Assembly: GCA_003254925.1 (NCBI GenBank)
Contig: QANZ01046779.1
Coordinates: 99,954-163,953, forward strand
DNA from: Chamaecrista fasciculata
Taxonomy: Eukaryota > Streptophyta > Magnoliopsida > Fabales > Fabaceae
DNA length: 64,000 nt
Reading direction: 5' to 3'
Shown here: positions 11,755 through 23,971 of the stretch, in pieces
How positions within the stretch are numbered: the stretch's first letter is position 1
Layout of the letters: each line of letters starts with the position of its first letter
Translations under genes and position numbers: made by a program
The notes under the pieces: generated by a model
Seen by the model: only the letters and a program-made list of their open reading frames with translations
Told to the model about the DNA's origin: nothing
The model's database searches: none

Positions 11755-13350
11755 ATAATGTCGTCGAAGATAACACCATGTCTTAGATGACAACAAAAAA
11801 AGTGTCATCTGATGACATCGTAAAAACTATGTCATCTTAAATGATAGGGTTTGCAATGACATTTTTCAATTTTACCCTTTTTTGTTGATTTGTTTTTTTT
11901 TTTAATAAAATTTACTATTTGGTTTTTAAATTTATAACAAGTAAACTAATTTATCAATGAATAATTAAAATATATGACTCATTTTCTAAATTATTTTGAT
12001 TATTAATAATTTAGTCCCTGGGTCAAATTACTCTTATTTTATTTAGACAATTTTTATATTAAAATTAATCTTTACTATATTATTAAAATTTAATTATTTA
12101 TCAGTATTATAAAATAATATATTTTTAATATAGAAATATAAATGTATATTTTTTTTGTATAATTATTTATATATTTAATTTGAAAATATTAATATATGTT
12201 TTTAAGATGTTAATAGGAGTAAACATGAAAATTTAAAGAAGATTGATGTTATTCACAAGAGAGTACCAAACATATGTATTTTATATCTTTGATATCTACT
12301 ATTGTCATACCAAACGTTGGTATTATAAATATCAGGTATCTTATACCACAACATTTGAGATGACAACTTACCAAATACACCCTTAGTACTCAATTAATTA
12401 TACTATTTCGACAATATATACTTACACTAAAATTTTATATATTTAAAACTTGGACCAAAAGAAATAAGTCAATAACCCACCACCATTTATACATACTTAA
12501 TTAGTATTATCAAGTGAGTCATAATGATAATAAAATGGCCATTGAAACTTGAAAGTGTGCACAATTGCAACACAACTAATTGTCTAAATAATTAATGACA
12601 ACTTATGTTTGCTATTATCACAATTGATTTGCCAATACCAATATATTTAACAAGAAATAAGATATATATAAACATAACAAGATATTTTAAAACTTTCAAT
12701 TAAAATATTTGCAAAAACTATTTTAAAAGATTGATCGTAAATTTAATTGCAATATTATCCCAACTATTAACTATGAAACTCCTAATATCAAGCTAACATG
12801 TGAACCCACCACGTCAACATTAAACATGAATAATCACAAACATATAAACAAGAGGAAAACTAGTGTTTTTGATTGCCATTGATAATTGCATTAATATTAA
12901 GCACTAGGGCTTTGCCTGGGAAGTTACTTAACTCTCTCCACTAATTTATTTTTTCTCTTTTAATATTTCAAAATAAAATTAATTTTGACCAACTAAAACA
13001 CCCTTCACACATATAATATAGTATTGATATAGATGAAGTTTCTTAAGCCCTTGTTACACATGAAGCTACTGCTTCATTAAGTACCTACATTTTTATTAAG
13101 ATTTAATCATGATTTATTAAGGGCTTGTTTGGGATCATAATAATTCTGATCTCATCTCATTCAATCATCATCTCATCTTAGGATTGGATGAACAGTAATG
13201 ACTTGGTGTTGTTTGGAACCTTCATCTCATCTCATCTCATCCACATCATCATCTCATTCACAACATCATCTCATTTTCTCTTACAATTACTAATCTATCC
13301 CTACTTATACACCTATAATTACCTATACTTTAATACAAATATAAAAAAAA

Positions 13351-14180
13351 NNNNNNNNNNNNNNNNNNNNNNNNNNNNNNNNNNNNNNNNNNNNNNNNNN
13401 NNNNNNNNNNNNNNNNNNNNNNNNNNNNNNNNNNNNNNNNNNNNNNNNNNNNNNNNNNNNNNNNNNNNNNNNNNNNNNNNNNNNNNNNNNNNNNNNNNNN
13501 NNNNNNNNNNNNNNNNNNNNNNNNNNNNNNNNNNNNNNNNNNNNNNNNNNNNNNNNNNNNNNNNNNNNNNNNNNNNNNNNNNNNNNNNNNNNNNNNNNNN
13601 NNNNNNNNNNNNNNNNNNNNNNNNNNNNNNNNNNNNNNNNNNNNNNNNNNNNNNNNNNNNNNNNNNNNNNNNNNNNNNNNNNNNNNNNNNNNNNNNNNNN
13701 NNNNNNNNNNNNNNNNNNNNNNNNNNNNNNNNNNNNNNNNNNNNNNNNNNNNNNNNNNNNNNNNNNNNNNNNNNNNNNNNNNNNNNNNNNNNNNNNNNNN
13801 NNNNNNNNNNNNNNNNNNNNNNNNNNNNNNNNNNNNNNNNNNNNNNNNNNNNNNNNNNNNNNNNNNNNNNNNNNNNNNNNNNNNNNNNNNNNNNNNNNNN
13901 NNNNNNNNNNNNNNNNNNNNNNNNNNNNNNNNNNNNNNNNNNNNNNNNNNNNNNNNNNNNNNNNNNNNNNNNNNNNNNNNNNNNNNNNNNNNNNNNNNNN
14001 NNNNNNNNNNNNNNNNNNNNNNNNNNNNNNNNNNNNNNNNNNNNNNNNNNNNNNNNNNNNNNNNNNNNNNNNNNNNNNNNNNNNNNNNNNNNNNNNNNNN
14101 NNNNNNNNNNNNNNNNNNNNNNNNNNNNNNNNNNNNNNNNNNNNNNNNNNNNNNNNNNNNNNNNNNNNNNNNNNNNNNNN
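13351..14180. other. Assembly gap of 830 N
   Basis: A run of 830 undetermined bases inside the Harbinger-like element, between TC-repeat-rich flanks. The true length may differ from 830. Confidence 1.
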
Positions 14181-14294
14181 GAGATTAGTTAAAACTATTT
14201 CCTAAATAATAACGGTAATATTTTTTTAGGGACAAAATACAAAATGGCCCACGTGTATGTACAGACTTGAACTATTGGATTCAAAAATAAAGGG

Positions 14295-14451
14295 TTAAAG
14301 GGTTAATTTGGTCCTAAATGTTTGCCCTAATGTTCATTTTGGTCCACCATTAATCATTTTGCTAACATTTAGGACCAATTTGAATATTTATTAAAATAAT
14401 GGACCAAAATGAATATTAGGCCATACATTTAGGACCAAAATGAACCTTTCA
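14295..14451. mobile_element. Short fold-back element nested in the Harbinger-like element
   Basis: The left arm reads AAAGGGTTAATTTGGTCC then TAAATG. The right arm reads CATTTAGGACCAAAATGAACC, its imperfect inverted copy. A third related arm stands alone at about 15341-15400. No clear target duplication was found. Confidence 0.5.
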
Positions 14452-15586
14452 CCACACATTTTATTACAATCTAGTGTTGTTTTGTAATTTGCAATCTGGT
14501 CCTCAAACTATTATTTGTTATTTTTTTTTCGTTCAATTTCATAAAAAGACCCGATTATTGATGACTGGGGTTTTCTACATGTCCCGAGTTATCATTTACA
14601 CATGTTAGAGATTGATTAATTGGAACCGTTCGAATTTATGGACCAAATTGTATTCTTAAAAATAATTCCAATATTTTTTCATTTCGGCCCATAATCTCAT
14701 CCACTTGGATTTGGATTGACCCCTAACCCTCAATCCAAAATTTTCTCATCCTCACAATTTCCACTACCATATTACACTTCCCAATATCATCTCATCTCAA
14801 TCTCATTTCAATCAAAACACAACCAAACATCTATCATCTCATCTCATTATCTCCATCTCATCTCATTATTTCCTACCATTTCTACCCCTATACAAATTAC
14901 AAAAATCCATAAACTTATTTCTACCAACCACAATCATTACATACCCTTTTATATAATTTCACACCCTATTTAACATCATTATCACTAAAATCACCAAAAC
15001 ACCAATACATCATCTCATCTCATCCAATTAAAAAATAATCTCATCCCATCCATTTGGATGAGATTGGATTAAAATTAAATGTCTCCCAATCAGACCCTAA
15101 ATTGTAAAAGACATCAATTTGTCATGTCATAGTTAAAAAATCTAATAACAAATCTAAACCAGCTAAAACCATATTAAAACTTCAATGATCTCATATCAAA
15201 TATGTTAGTTTTTTTAAAAAAAACAACGGCCCATGTTTACTACATGGGTCAGCTTAGCTGACTCTATTAAAACTAGGCCAGACCATTTTGTTTTATACCC
15301 AAACAAAAATTTTTTTAACCCTATTTAATATAAATTATAGGTTAAAGGGTCATTTTGGTCCTAAATGTATGCCATAATATTTATTTTGGTCCATTATGTT
15401 TCAAAATGTTTTATTTAAAACATTTATAATACTTGAAATAGGATAAATCTGAAATATTTGAAATCTCTAATAGCTCAAAACTCAAAAAAAGAAAAATTTA
15501 AAATCCCTAAAAATCTACAAATAGATAACACCATAAATTTAAAAATTCAAACTAGATCCTGTACAATCCTTAAGCATATTATTTAT

Positions 15587-18500
15587 TTATATACTTTTAA
15601 CAAGTTCCATCTCAATTTCAGCATCTCGAAATATCCCAGTGTTCCTGCTTGTAGTGGCACTTCTTCCCGGAGGAAGCTCTCCTTTCTGCCCAAAGCAAAA
15701 AAATCAGACCATGAAATGTAACAAAATGAAACTTATTTTTTTTTTCTTGAATTTATCCCAAAATTATAATTTAGTCTCTAGATATTAGAATTATACTTTT
15801 TGGTCTCTAATTTTTTTTTTATATCGTTGACTATTTAGTTAGTAAAATGTTCCATGTGAAAACCAAATAGTTAATGTTTGTAAGAAAATTAAGGACAAAT
15901 TTAAGGACTAAATCATAGTTTTGAGACAAATTTAAGGACTAAAATAATTTTTTTCCAAAAATTGGCAAGTAGATACTATATATTTATATTACATAATTCC
16001 AGTCCCCCCACTTATAGTTTCTTTCTGACGTTGGGAAAAGAAGCAAGCAATAATTAAGGACAAAATCATGGGCCTGTTTGAATCTGTTTTATTTGTGTTA
16101 AAATGATTTTTTAACCCTATTTTAAAATTGTGTTTTGCAAAATAAAAACAAAAAAGAAAAGTTGTTTGATTGCATTTAACCCTATTCTGTTTTTAGTTCT
16201 TAAAAACCAATGAAAAAAACTGTTACATCAAACAAGTCTTTTTATTTTTCTTTTTAAAAATAAAAAAATAGTTCTCACAATACAGAATCAAACAAGCCCC
16301 ATATCATTCCCTTCTTTGGGTAGCAGAGAAAAATGGGGAAATAAAAGAAGTTGAGATGTACCTTTGGTCCACCAGATAGTTCTTTCTTCAAGTTAGCAAG
16401 ATCATCATCAACTGATGAGGTCTGTAGAAATGCAAGCTGCAAAATTAAAATTGATGGTTAATACTTGATCACCATTCTATGGTTTTCAATGTTCACAGAA
16501 CCAGAATACCAGCTAGGCCAAATCCAACTACACAAGCTTTCTTTGTCATAAGAAGTTTTTACAATAGAGTAATGCTATAGAAAAATAGATTGTTAAAAAA
16601 ATTTAGTTTTCAACCGTTTAGATTTAACTTTTTCAGTTTTGAGATATGTGTAATGTTTATTTAATTTATAAAAACACAGATCTCGTAACTAAAAAAATTA
16701 AATTCAATGGTTAAAAAATGAGGCGCTATAGCAATTGGACTTTTTATAGATTTTTCCTTTTACAATGACGGATGTAGCAAGTTAAAGAGTATCTAAAAAG
16801 ATTTCACTTTTTATTACTTTAACAATTTTCTTCAAACAAAAGAAGCTTGGTTTGTTTTTCCTTTCTGTGAAATAATCTGCTTCTCAAGTTTAGCAGTTGA
16901 TTGATACATAAAAATTAGAAGGTCAAATTGCATATAAAGTAAAGTTAAAACCTTCTGTTCCAGATCATCATTTGTCAACTGGCCAAGAGCTCCCGCTTGT
17001 AACTCCATTGCCATCACTATCACGATAACAGCAAATAGTGAAATAATGGGATAAAATAATACGACCCCATTATGCGAGATTATCAGTCAAAAGGAAACTG
17101 CGTTTTAAGCAAATCCGAAAACTCCAAAAGTAACATGCCGTAAAAATTAAAATAATTAGCCAAACCACTTAAAATATGACTTGAAATGTATACATTTTAG
17201 AGGTTAGAACCAAAGAGGTGACAAAAGAAATTTGAGGTACGTGTGACCAAATTAGAGTGAGAAGACAAACGAGCTCTCTGGCTGAAGATTATGGGGGAAA
17301 AAATAAATGAGTTCCTAAGATATCAAGTAATACAAGAGAACCAACGAAAAATTCTATAATAGTTATCAAACATATATTCATACTTGAGATTCCCTGTCCA
17401 CCTTTCCGGTACAAGAATTTTTTTAGTCTCGGTTTAAGATCATTTTCAATTTTATTTCCAAAGGCTGTTGTTATAGTCAATTTCATCATTAATATTTACA
17501 AAAACTAAATTTCATTTTAACTGCTAATGTCATCTAGATTAGTAATTAAAAAAAAATAATTCATCTATCAATAGCCAAATCATTCTATTATTTAACTCAA
17601 TGCTAAACAGAAAAAAATTGGGGATTTCTTTTTTCTAAAGAAACTATGGGTCCGTTTGGTAAGGTTGGGGGTATGTAAAGGAAAGGGTTTTACAAGGGAA
17701 AAATTGTGAGGGAAAGGAAAAGTAGTTGAGGGAATGTAAAGTAGGTAAAGATTGAAAGTGTTTGGTATAAAAAGGTAGGGGAGGGAAAGTAAAATAGATA
17801 TAGAAAAAAATGACAAAAATGCCCTTCCCACAACCACCACAAGACTGCCGCCGCCGCCACCCACCACCGCCGTCCACCGCCGTCCACGGTGGTCCACGGT
17901 GGCCGGCGCCGCCGTCCACGGTGGCCGGAGCCGCCGTCAACCGCCGCCGCTGTCGCCGGCCACCTTAGGGGGAGAAAATGGGATGAGAGTGAGAGGGGCA
18001 AATTAGGAATTCTACCATAATTCCCTAGGTAGACTTGAATTACATCAGAAATGTGAAGTAAAGAAAAATGGCCTATGTAATGTAAAACCCTTTACATTGT
18101 AATCCACTTTACATAGCTTAAATTACCATACCAAACACATGAAAGTCTCGAAATTCGTGGAGTTTTACAATGTAAAACTCTTTTCATGGCTACCAAACGG
18201 AGCCTATGTATAAAAGTGTAATATCACTAACATCAGAATAAGATTAAAAATGAAATTGACAGCAAGAAACTTTAGACAAGATTAAAAATGACCCTGAACT
18301 TGAAAAAATACACTTTAGCTACTTTATTTTCTTTGCAGCCCAGAAAAGAAAAAATGGACTCAGCAGACAGCAAGATTAGTTACCTTTCTCTTCCATCTTT
18401 TCAAAAGCGGAAAGTGCGCCACTTGTGTTGACATGTCCAAGCATCTCACTCACCATGGCTGAAGTCCTAAAGGAGCATCAAACAACAGCCATTGATGAAA

Positions 18501-21500
18501 GGGCCAAACAATAAAGACAGTAACAAGAGGAATGTCGAATTGTCAACAGGAAAATGAGTTTTGAAGTCAAACTTTGCAGACTGAGCTCTAGCTTTCAGAG
18601 TAAACTTCTTTGACGTTGCCTCCTGTATCTTACTCTCCAAAAGCTACAACATATTCAATTCATATATCACAACGGGGTAAATCAATATGTTATTATGTAT
18701 CACTATTTACCAATTATAACACCTTTTGCATTGGAATGCTAGTGTTTGCTACATCATGATGTCACACAAAAAGAGTTATCACACAAGTGATTCAGCCGGA
18801 TGCTTAAAAAGATAAAATTGTCATTAAATAAAAACATGTGTTTTAACTATTTGGATAATTTCTTCCTAGAACCTTAGGCTGTTAGAATAAGACCCATTAA
18901 TGGTTTTATAAATATCTCTGCATAATAACATATTGAGAAAATAATACTATTCTGCGTACCCGTGTATTAGAGACAAGAATGTCGGCAACACCCTTTTGTT
19001 GATCAAGCTGAGCTTTCAAAACACTAGCCGTATCCTGAAACACATTAAAAGAGCATATTACTTTATTTCTTCCAGATTATATATGGTACATGGTGTAACC
19101 CAGTAGTATGATACTTTATTTATTCAAATGAGCAAATAATTCACCCAGAACACAGAGTTCCACATGAACAGAGTAGTGCAGGAAATAACTCAATAAAATT
19201 AACAACTACAAAAGAAAGCAAGAGACTCTAGCATCTGAGATGGTAGTCTCTCCCAAAACAATGTGGTTCTTCTATGACAATTCCTCCCAACAACCCCTTT
19301 CAAATTGTAGGAAACCAAGAAAAGAAGCTCCTGCGCCCCCTTCAGAATTGCATCTAGCACTCACTATGATGCCTCCTGAATTGCCTCTAATCAGAATTAA
19401 TGCTGATTGATTGAGTAATTAGGGACAATTTCTTGATTGATTGATGAATTCTGCCTCTTGTTATGGTATATAAATATTCTTGGTTCCATCAGTAAGATCT
19501 GTATGATAAAGCTTTTTCATACTTTTGTTATGGCGGTAAACGTGTTGGGGTTCAGTAATAGGAGAGCAAAGCATAGCAAATGCATGATCCCACCATTTCA
19601 ATATTTTTAAGATATTGCCAATGGAAAAAATATATTATATTTTGATGCAAGAAAAAAAAATGAGAAAGAAAGAACCAAGAACTATATATTATGAATTACC
19701 AAATCAACAACGACAAAAAAGGAGAAAAAAACCACTTCAGAAGCTAAAGTTTAAAAGAATATAAGCAATGAGAACAAACTGCATAGGATTTGCGCCTCTT
19801 CAAAGCTGCACGAGAGAGTTCTTCTTCGCCTCTTTGAAGAGCAAGTTGTGCTTTACGATACCTATATCAGACATTGAGAATAAAAACAATATCGTCATAA
19901 CAAACATTACTATCAAATTAAAATAACAATTGTTTCATATATTACCACTCGTCAGAAGCTCGTTGTGCAGAGTTATATTTATTTTCCAACTGCTTCTGAG
20001 ATGCCAGTACCTTATGAAAAAAAAAAGGTGATCTCTTAGTAAGAAAACAAGGTAAGAGAGAATGGGAAAGACCGAAAGAGTTATAGAATAGATAAGGATA
20101 ATTACACAGACTTAGTCGTTTTAAGTCTCTTTAACACAGCATGTTACAACTCAGTTCATGATAATATAACTTTAAATATACCATATATAATTATGAAAAA
20201 TACAAACAAGCAAAAAATAAATTATAAGAAAAAGAAAGAGTGAAAACAAAAATAATGCAACTAACTTCCGCTGTAGCTAGATGAATTTTTTTCAAGTCAT
20301 CATTCATTTCAACCACCGCTATCTCCAATATTTTCTCCGGATCTTCAAAGTGACTCATGATTGCATTGACGTATGACTGCATTGCTAAGATGAAAAAAAT
20401 CAAATCATAATCTCAACAACAATGAATATTAAGTTCAAACCCCACAAAAAATAATTTCTTAATGTAATTTCTTCACCTTGACAACTCTGACAAATCTTTC
20501 AAAGAGGTTCATGCGAAAACCTCCGGCTTGACTAGAATAAGCACGGCAGGGGCTAACAGTCCTTATCCCTTTAACTTTAAGGCCTTCGACTGCAAGCATA
20601 TGGATTGGCAAGTGTAGTTATTCACTTATTCTACTACGTGGAATTGTGTAATGTTGCATTATGTACTGTTTATAATATACACTTGAAGAAAGAGATACCA
20701 GCAAGGAAACTAATGAAAATAGCTAAGCGATTCTATTCCGAATTACTATCAAAAGGACACAAGTTACGAAATCAAATACCATTCACTTGAATCCCGACCT
20801 TAAGATTTTACAATTTCATACGATCAGTGACTCTAATCCCTGTTCTAAGTACTTTTTCAAACTCTTGTACTGTAATCCAGAGAACAAAATTGCAGAAAAA
20901 TTGAGAAGCAAAAGAGTTACTAAGCCACGAATTACTATCAAAAGGACACGAGTTACGAAATCAAAAAATACCATTCACTTGAATCCAGACCTTAAGCTTT
21001 TACAAATTCATACAATCAGTAACTCTAATCCCTGTTCTACGTACATTATTTTCACACTCTTGTACTGTAATCCAGAAAACACAATTGCAGAAAACAAATG
21101 AAAATAGCTACGCGATTCTATTCCGAATTACTATCAATAGGACACGAGTTACGAAATCAAAAAGTACCATTCACTTGAATCCAGAACTTACGCTTTTTAC
21201 AAATTCATACGATCAGTGACTCTAATCACTGTTCTACGTACATTATTTTCACACTCTTGTACTGTAATCCAGAAAACAAATGAAAATAGCTACGCGATTC
21301 TATTCCGAATTACTATCAATAGGACACGAGTTACGAAATCAAAAAGTACCATTCACTTGAATCCAGACCTTACGCTTTTTACAAATTCATACGATCAGTG
21401 ACTCTAATCACTGTTCTACGTACATTATTTTCACACTCTTGTACTGTAATTAATCCAGAAAACAGAATTGCAGAAAAATTGAGAATCAACAGAGTTACTA

Positions 21501-21640
21501 ATTAAGCCACAAATACCTCCTCTACCGAAAACCGATGTGCTGAGAGTGACGGGCCTCTTGTTCATGAAAACACTGTTTGAGGTCAATGAAGTTGTTGAAG
21601 CCATTGCGACTCCTGTCAATATCTGAGCTTTCATCGCCAT
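15587..21640 (-). CDS. VIPP1: VIPP1/IM30, vesicle-inducing protein in plastids 1
   Basis: PspA/IM30 (ESCRT-III superfamily) protein that forms rings and rods on thylakoid and inner-envelope membranes. Exons, all GT-AG: 21517-21640, 20477-20589, 20266-20376, 19946-20010, 19780-19861, 18960-19034, 18573-18643, 18384-18466, 16952-17016, 16362-16436, 15587-15685. The sum is 963 nt, 320 aa, phases consistent. Residues 1-67 are Ser/Thr-rich, a plastid transit peptide. The mature N-terminal amphipathic helix starts at M68 ([13 protein letters not shown]), followed by FEDPEKILE, the coiled-coil core with [10 protein letters not shown] and LDQQKGV, then [16 protein letters not shown] and [15 protein letters not shown]. 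It ends after KGELPPGR with a shortened tail ([13 protein letters not shown]); the usual final acidic/basic stretch of VIPP1 is cut by a stop. Substitutions at usually constant sites suggest a diverged paralogue or relaxed copy. Confidence 0.93.
16070..16300. mobile_element. MITE in VIPP1 intron 10
   Basis: The ends GGGCCTGTTTGAATCTG and (right, complement) GGGGCTTGTTTGATTCTG are inverted copies bracketing an A/T-rich centre of TTTAACCCTATT-like words. The terminal GGGCNTGTTTG resembles plant hAT or Harbinger MITEs. I could not identify an unambiguous target duplication. Confidence 0.6.
17649..18203. mobile_element. MITE with GC-rich centre in VIPP1 intron 8
   Basis: The ends GGTCCGTTTGGTAAGG and (right, complement) GCTCCGTTTGGTAGC are inverted copies, and CTATG flanks both (17644-17648 and 18204-18208). 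The arms repeat TTTACA/TGTAAA words. The centre (17830-17960) is a GC-rich block of CCGCCG and CCACGGTGG repeats, very unlike the AT-rich surroundings. Minus-strand open frames there (17592-18001) encode Gly/Ala-rich low-complexity peptides and I do not call them genes. Confidence 0.7.
20713..21499. repeat. Tandem repeat array in VIPP1 intron 1
   Basis: About four copies of a unit of roughly 180-195 bp. Each contains ACGAGTTACGAAATCAAA, CCATTCACTTGAATCC, GTGACTCTAATC and CTCTTGTACTGTAATCC. The last two full copies are spaced 182 bp apart (21098 and 21280) and are nearly identical. The partial last copy (to 21499) runs into the start of intron 1 next to exon 1, and words of that intron start (AGAGTTACTAAGCCAC) recur in the second copy, so the array apparently grew out of the 5' end of the intron. 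Confidence 0.9.
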
Positions 21641-22710
21641 TTCTGTATTCGCAAAAAGCTCAATTTTGAATATACTGCGAAATCACTTTATAGTTTATAC
21701 AATAACCTAGCGTGCTCTACAAGAATCAATTTAATTTAGTAGTTATTAAAAATTTTAAACTTGAAAAAAAAATTATTTTATTATATTTTTAATAATTATT
21801 TTTATTTTATTTTAATAGTAAATTTTTTATTTAAAATAGCGGAGAATTATTTAAATTTTTTCACTACTTTTTTATTTTTAATGTTTTATAATAAAATTAA
21901 TTTTGACCAAATACCAAAATACTCATCACATATATAATAGTATCAATCAATATAAATATAATATATTAAAAATAGGCCATGTTGTACTTTTGTCATTTAA
22001 CTTAAACTGATGTTTTAATTTTTTCTTTTATTTTTGTTTTAGATTTTTAATTTTCAGAAATTGATAAAAAATATTTAATAAAAAATATTTTTAATTTATT
22101 TAATTAAAAATATTAAGTTTGAATTAAAAATAATATTTTTTTATGTAGAAAGTATTGATTATCAATTAATTTGTTTGGAAAATGATGTATTAATTATATA
22201 TGTAGAATAAATAAATATATAAAGACATCTCAAGTTCAGTAATTTTTATTTAACAATTTAATATTATAATGATTTAAGAATTATTTTATTGATTTTTAAA
22301 AGTCAAGAGACTAAAAAAGCGAGAGTAATTAAATTTAAAAATTAATCCTAAATTAATACGACCAAAGATATACTCATAGAGATTCACAAAGAACTTTCTT
22401 AATCTGAAATGTTTTATATAAAGACATAAAATCAGCAAGGACATAAACTATAGAATGATTTTTCTTAATAAGAAACGGGATCAAATTATTTCCTTAAAAA
22501 TAATTAAAAATGTGCGCCAATAAGAGAATCATAATCCATTTCATTATTTTGAGGCGCATAAAAAGGTTTTCCTAAATAGGATTATTGAAGACATTAATTC
22601 AAAAACAAATAAGGAAACAAATTCAAAATAAATGATATTGCTATTAGGATTCAATTTACAAAGAAAATTTTTGCAAGTTATACGCGAAACTAATGACGAT
22701 AAATAATATG
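21641..22710. other. VIPP1 upstream region and AT-rich DNA
   Basis: The region immediately above 21640 should contain the 5' UTR and promoter of VIPP1. No distinct TATA box can be singled out in such AT-rich sequence. No other gene is visible. Confidence 0.4.
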
Positions 22711-23573
22711 GAATAATGAGACGGTTGGTATCTCCAGCGTAGGTTATTTTTAGTTACATCTCTAATTTTTTTTTTCAATTATACCTTTAACGTTTCACAT
22801 TTGAATCAATTATACCCCAACTCAATATTTTTTTTATTTTGTTTTAATGTCCTTAAGTTTTTTTTTTATTTTGTTTTAAGGTCCTTAAGTTTCTATTATA
22901 TAGAAATCCTTCATTTTCTTAAGATTTTTCTTTTACACGAGTCCCTAACTAATTACAGAACAATCCAGAATATTTGTCATCTTTAACGAACTAGTCCCTA
23001 CAATTAAGAAACCCAAAAAATCGCTCCCTTTTGTTTTTCATAGTTCCGGCAACCACACACAAATTTACCAGTGAGCCTCGAATACAGAGAAATCGAGCAA
23101 AAATACCTATAGTTTAGCTCCAGACAATAACGCACAATCTTTGGTGGTAGTGACGTCGTAGTCGTCAAAATTGAGAAGTAAAGTAACTTCAAAACCTCTT
23201 TGGAGCGAGAGGCAAAATAGAGAAGATGGATGGATGAGAGAAACAATTATAAAGGAAGGAAAAGGATGAGAACAACGTAATTTAGGGGAGACCAGGAAGT
23301 TGAGGATGATGTCGAGAAGGACCATGTCGACAGAAACGAGGACAAAGTGGATGTCGATGATATTTTAGGGTAAGAGAAGGAGAGTTGTTAATGACTTCTA
23401 ATGACATGTTTGTTAAAGATGATAAATATTATGGACTATTCTGTAATTAGTTAGGGGCTGTGGTATAATTGACTCAAATGTGAAATATTGGAGGTATAAT
23501 TGATAAAACAAAACGTTGGAGATATAACTGAAAATGACCTCATACGTTGGGGTACCAACAGTAATTTTGCCTA
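22711..23573. mobile_element. Fold-back element, related to the one at 5260
   Basis: The right end (AATATTGGAGGTATAATTG ... ACGTTGGGGTACCAACAGT) is an imperfect inverted copy of the left end near 22725-22820. The motif order (cost-like ACGTT blocks spaced by TTCAGTTATA) follows the element at 5260-5836. The unique centre (about 22830-23430) gives only weak open frames and no recognised gene fragment. Target duplication not resolved. Confidence 0.6.
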
Positions 23574-23681
23574 ACATTTTTTTTTTGTTACTGACGCAAT
23601 ATAAATATATATAATTATATAATTATATATATATATATATATTCATTATTGTCATTTTATTTTGTTAGTGTATTACTATTA

Positions 23682-23710
23682 CTAGTTTGGGACCCGTGCG
23701 TTGCACGGGT
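23682..23710 (-). mobile_element. Helitron-type 3' terminus
   Basis: On the minus strand the sequence is ACCCGTGC-aac-GCACGGGT, an 8-bp-stem hairpin, followed by CCCAAA and then CTAG with a T just outside (complement of 23681-23692). Plant Helitrons end with a short GC-rich hairpin a few bases before CTRR and insert next to T, so this fits a Helitron whose body would lie to the right (above 23710). I could not identify its 5' TC end. A single N sits at 23713. Confidence 0.6.
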
Positions 23711-23971
23711 GANATCTTAGAGAATAGATTTTGAGATGTTACAAAATGGGCTGGGCCAGGGTAGCTTATTTTTCATGCGGACTAAGAAAGGTCGGACCGG
23801 ACACGGGTTAGCATATTTTATTAAAAAATTTAATATTTTTAATCAATAAAATAATAATTAATAAGAATAAATATTAGTATAAAAATAATTTGTCAATGAA
23901 AAAATACTATATAAACCTGTTGAGTTATTAAAAATTGAAGAATTAAATGAAATGTATAATAATATAATAAA

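Larger units (their letters stand above)
6440..12382. mobile_element. Harbinger-like MITE split by a Copia insertion
   Basis: The ends are inverted copies, GGGTGCGTTTGGTACGTTGT on the left and the complement of GGGTGTATTTGGTAAGTTGT on the right, continuing as CATCTCA on both. Flanking TTA at 6437-6439 and 12383-12385 is the 3-bp duplication expected of PIF/Harbinger elements. Removing the Copia element (6500-11754 plus one 5-bp duplication) leaves an element of about 690 bp. No transposase is visible, so it is non-autonomous. Confidence 0.7.
13121..15097. mobile_element. Harbinger-like element with TAA duplication and subterminal repeats
   Basis: The ends GGGCTTGTTTGGGA and (right, complement) GGGTCTGATTGGGAG are inverted and flanked by TAA at 13118-13120 and 15098-15100, as in PIF/Harbinger insertions. 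Copy 1 of the surrounding repeat has a single TAA at the same place (about 4820-4822). Both subterminal regions are packed with TCATCTCATC-type direct repeats (13165-13275 and 14745-15060). An assembly gap (13351-14180) hides the centre, so a transposase cannot be excluded. Confidence 0.85.
12625..15325. repeat. Segmental repeat, copy 2, interrupted by a DNA transposon and a gap
   Basis: 12625-13120 and 15098-15325 together align with 4450-4996. The interruption is the Harbinger-like element 13121-15097. The direct orientation and the shared non-coding content indicate a segmental duplication or two copies of an unrecognised long repeat. Confidence 0.75.

Noticed and set aside
13188..14192. 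334-codon open frame
   Set aside because: It is open only because it crosses the run of N; the real bases give TC-repeat-encoded low-complexity peptide.
17592..18001. Three overlapping Gly/Ala/Ser-rich minus-strand frames
   Set aside because: Low-complexity translations of GC-rich repeats inside a MITE in a VIPP1 intron.
20713..21499. Possible CRISPR-like array
   Set aside because: Units are contiguous tandem copies of 180-195 bp within a plant intron, without distinct short repeats and spacers.
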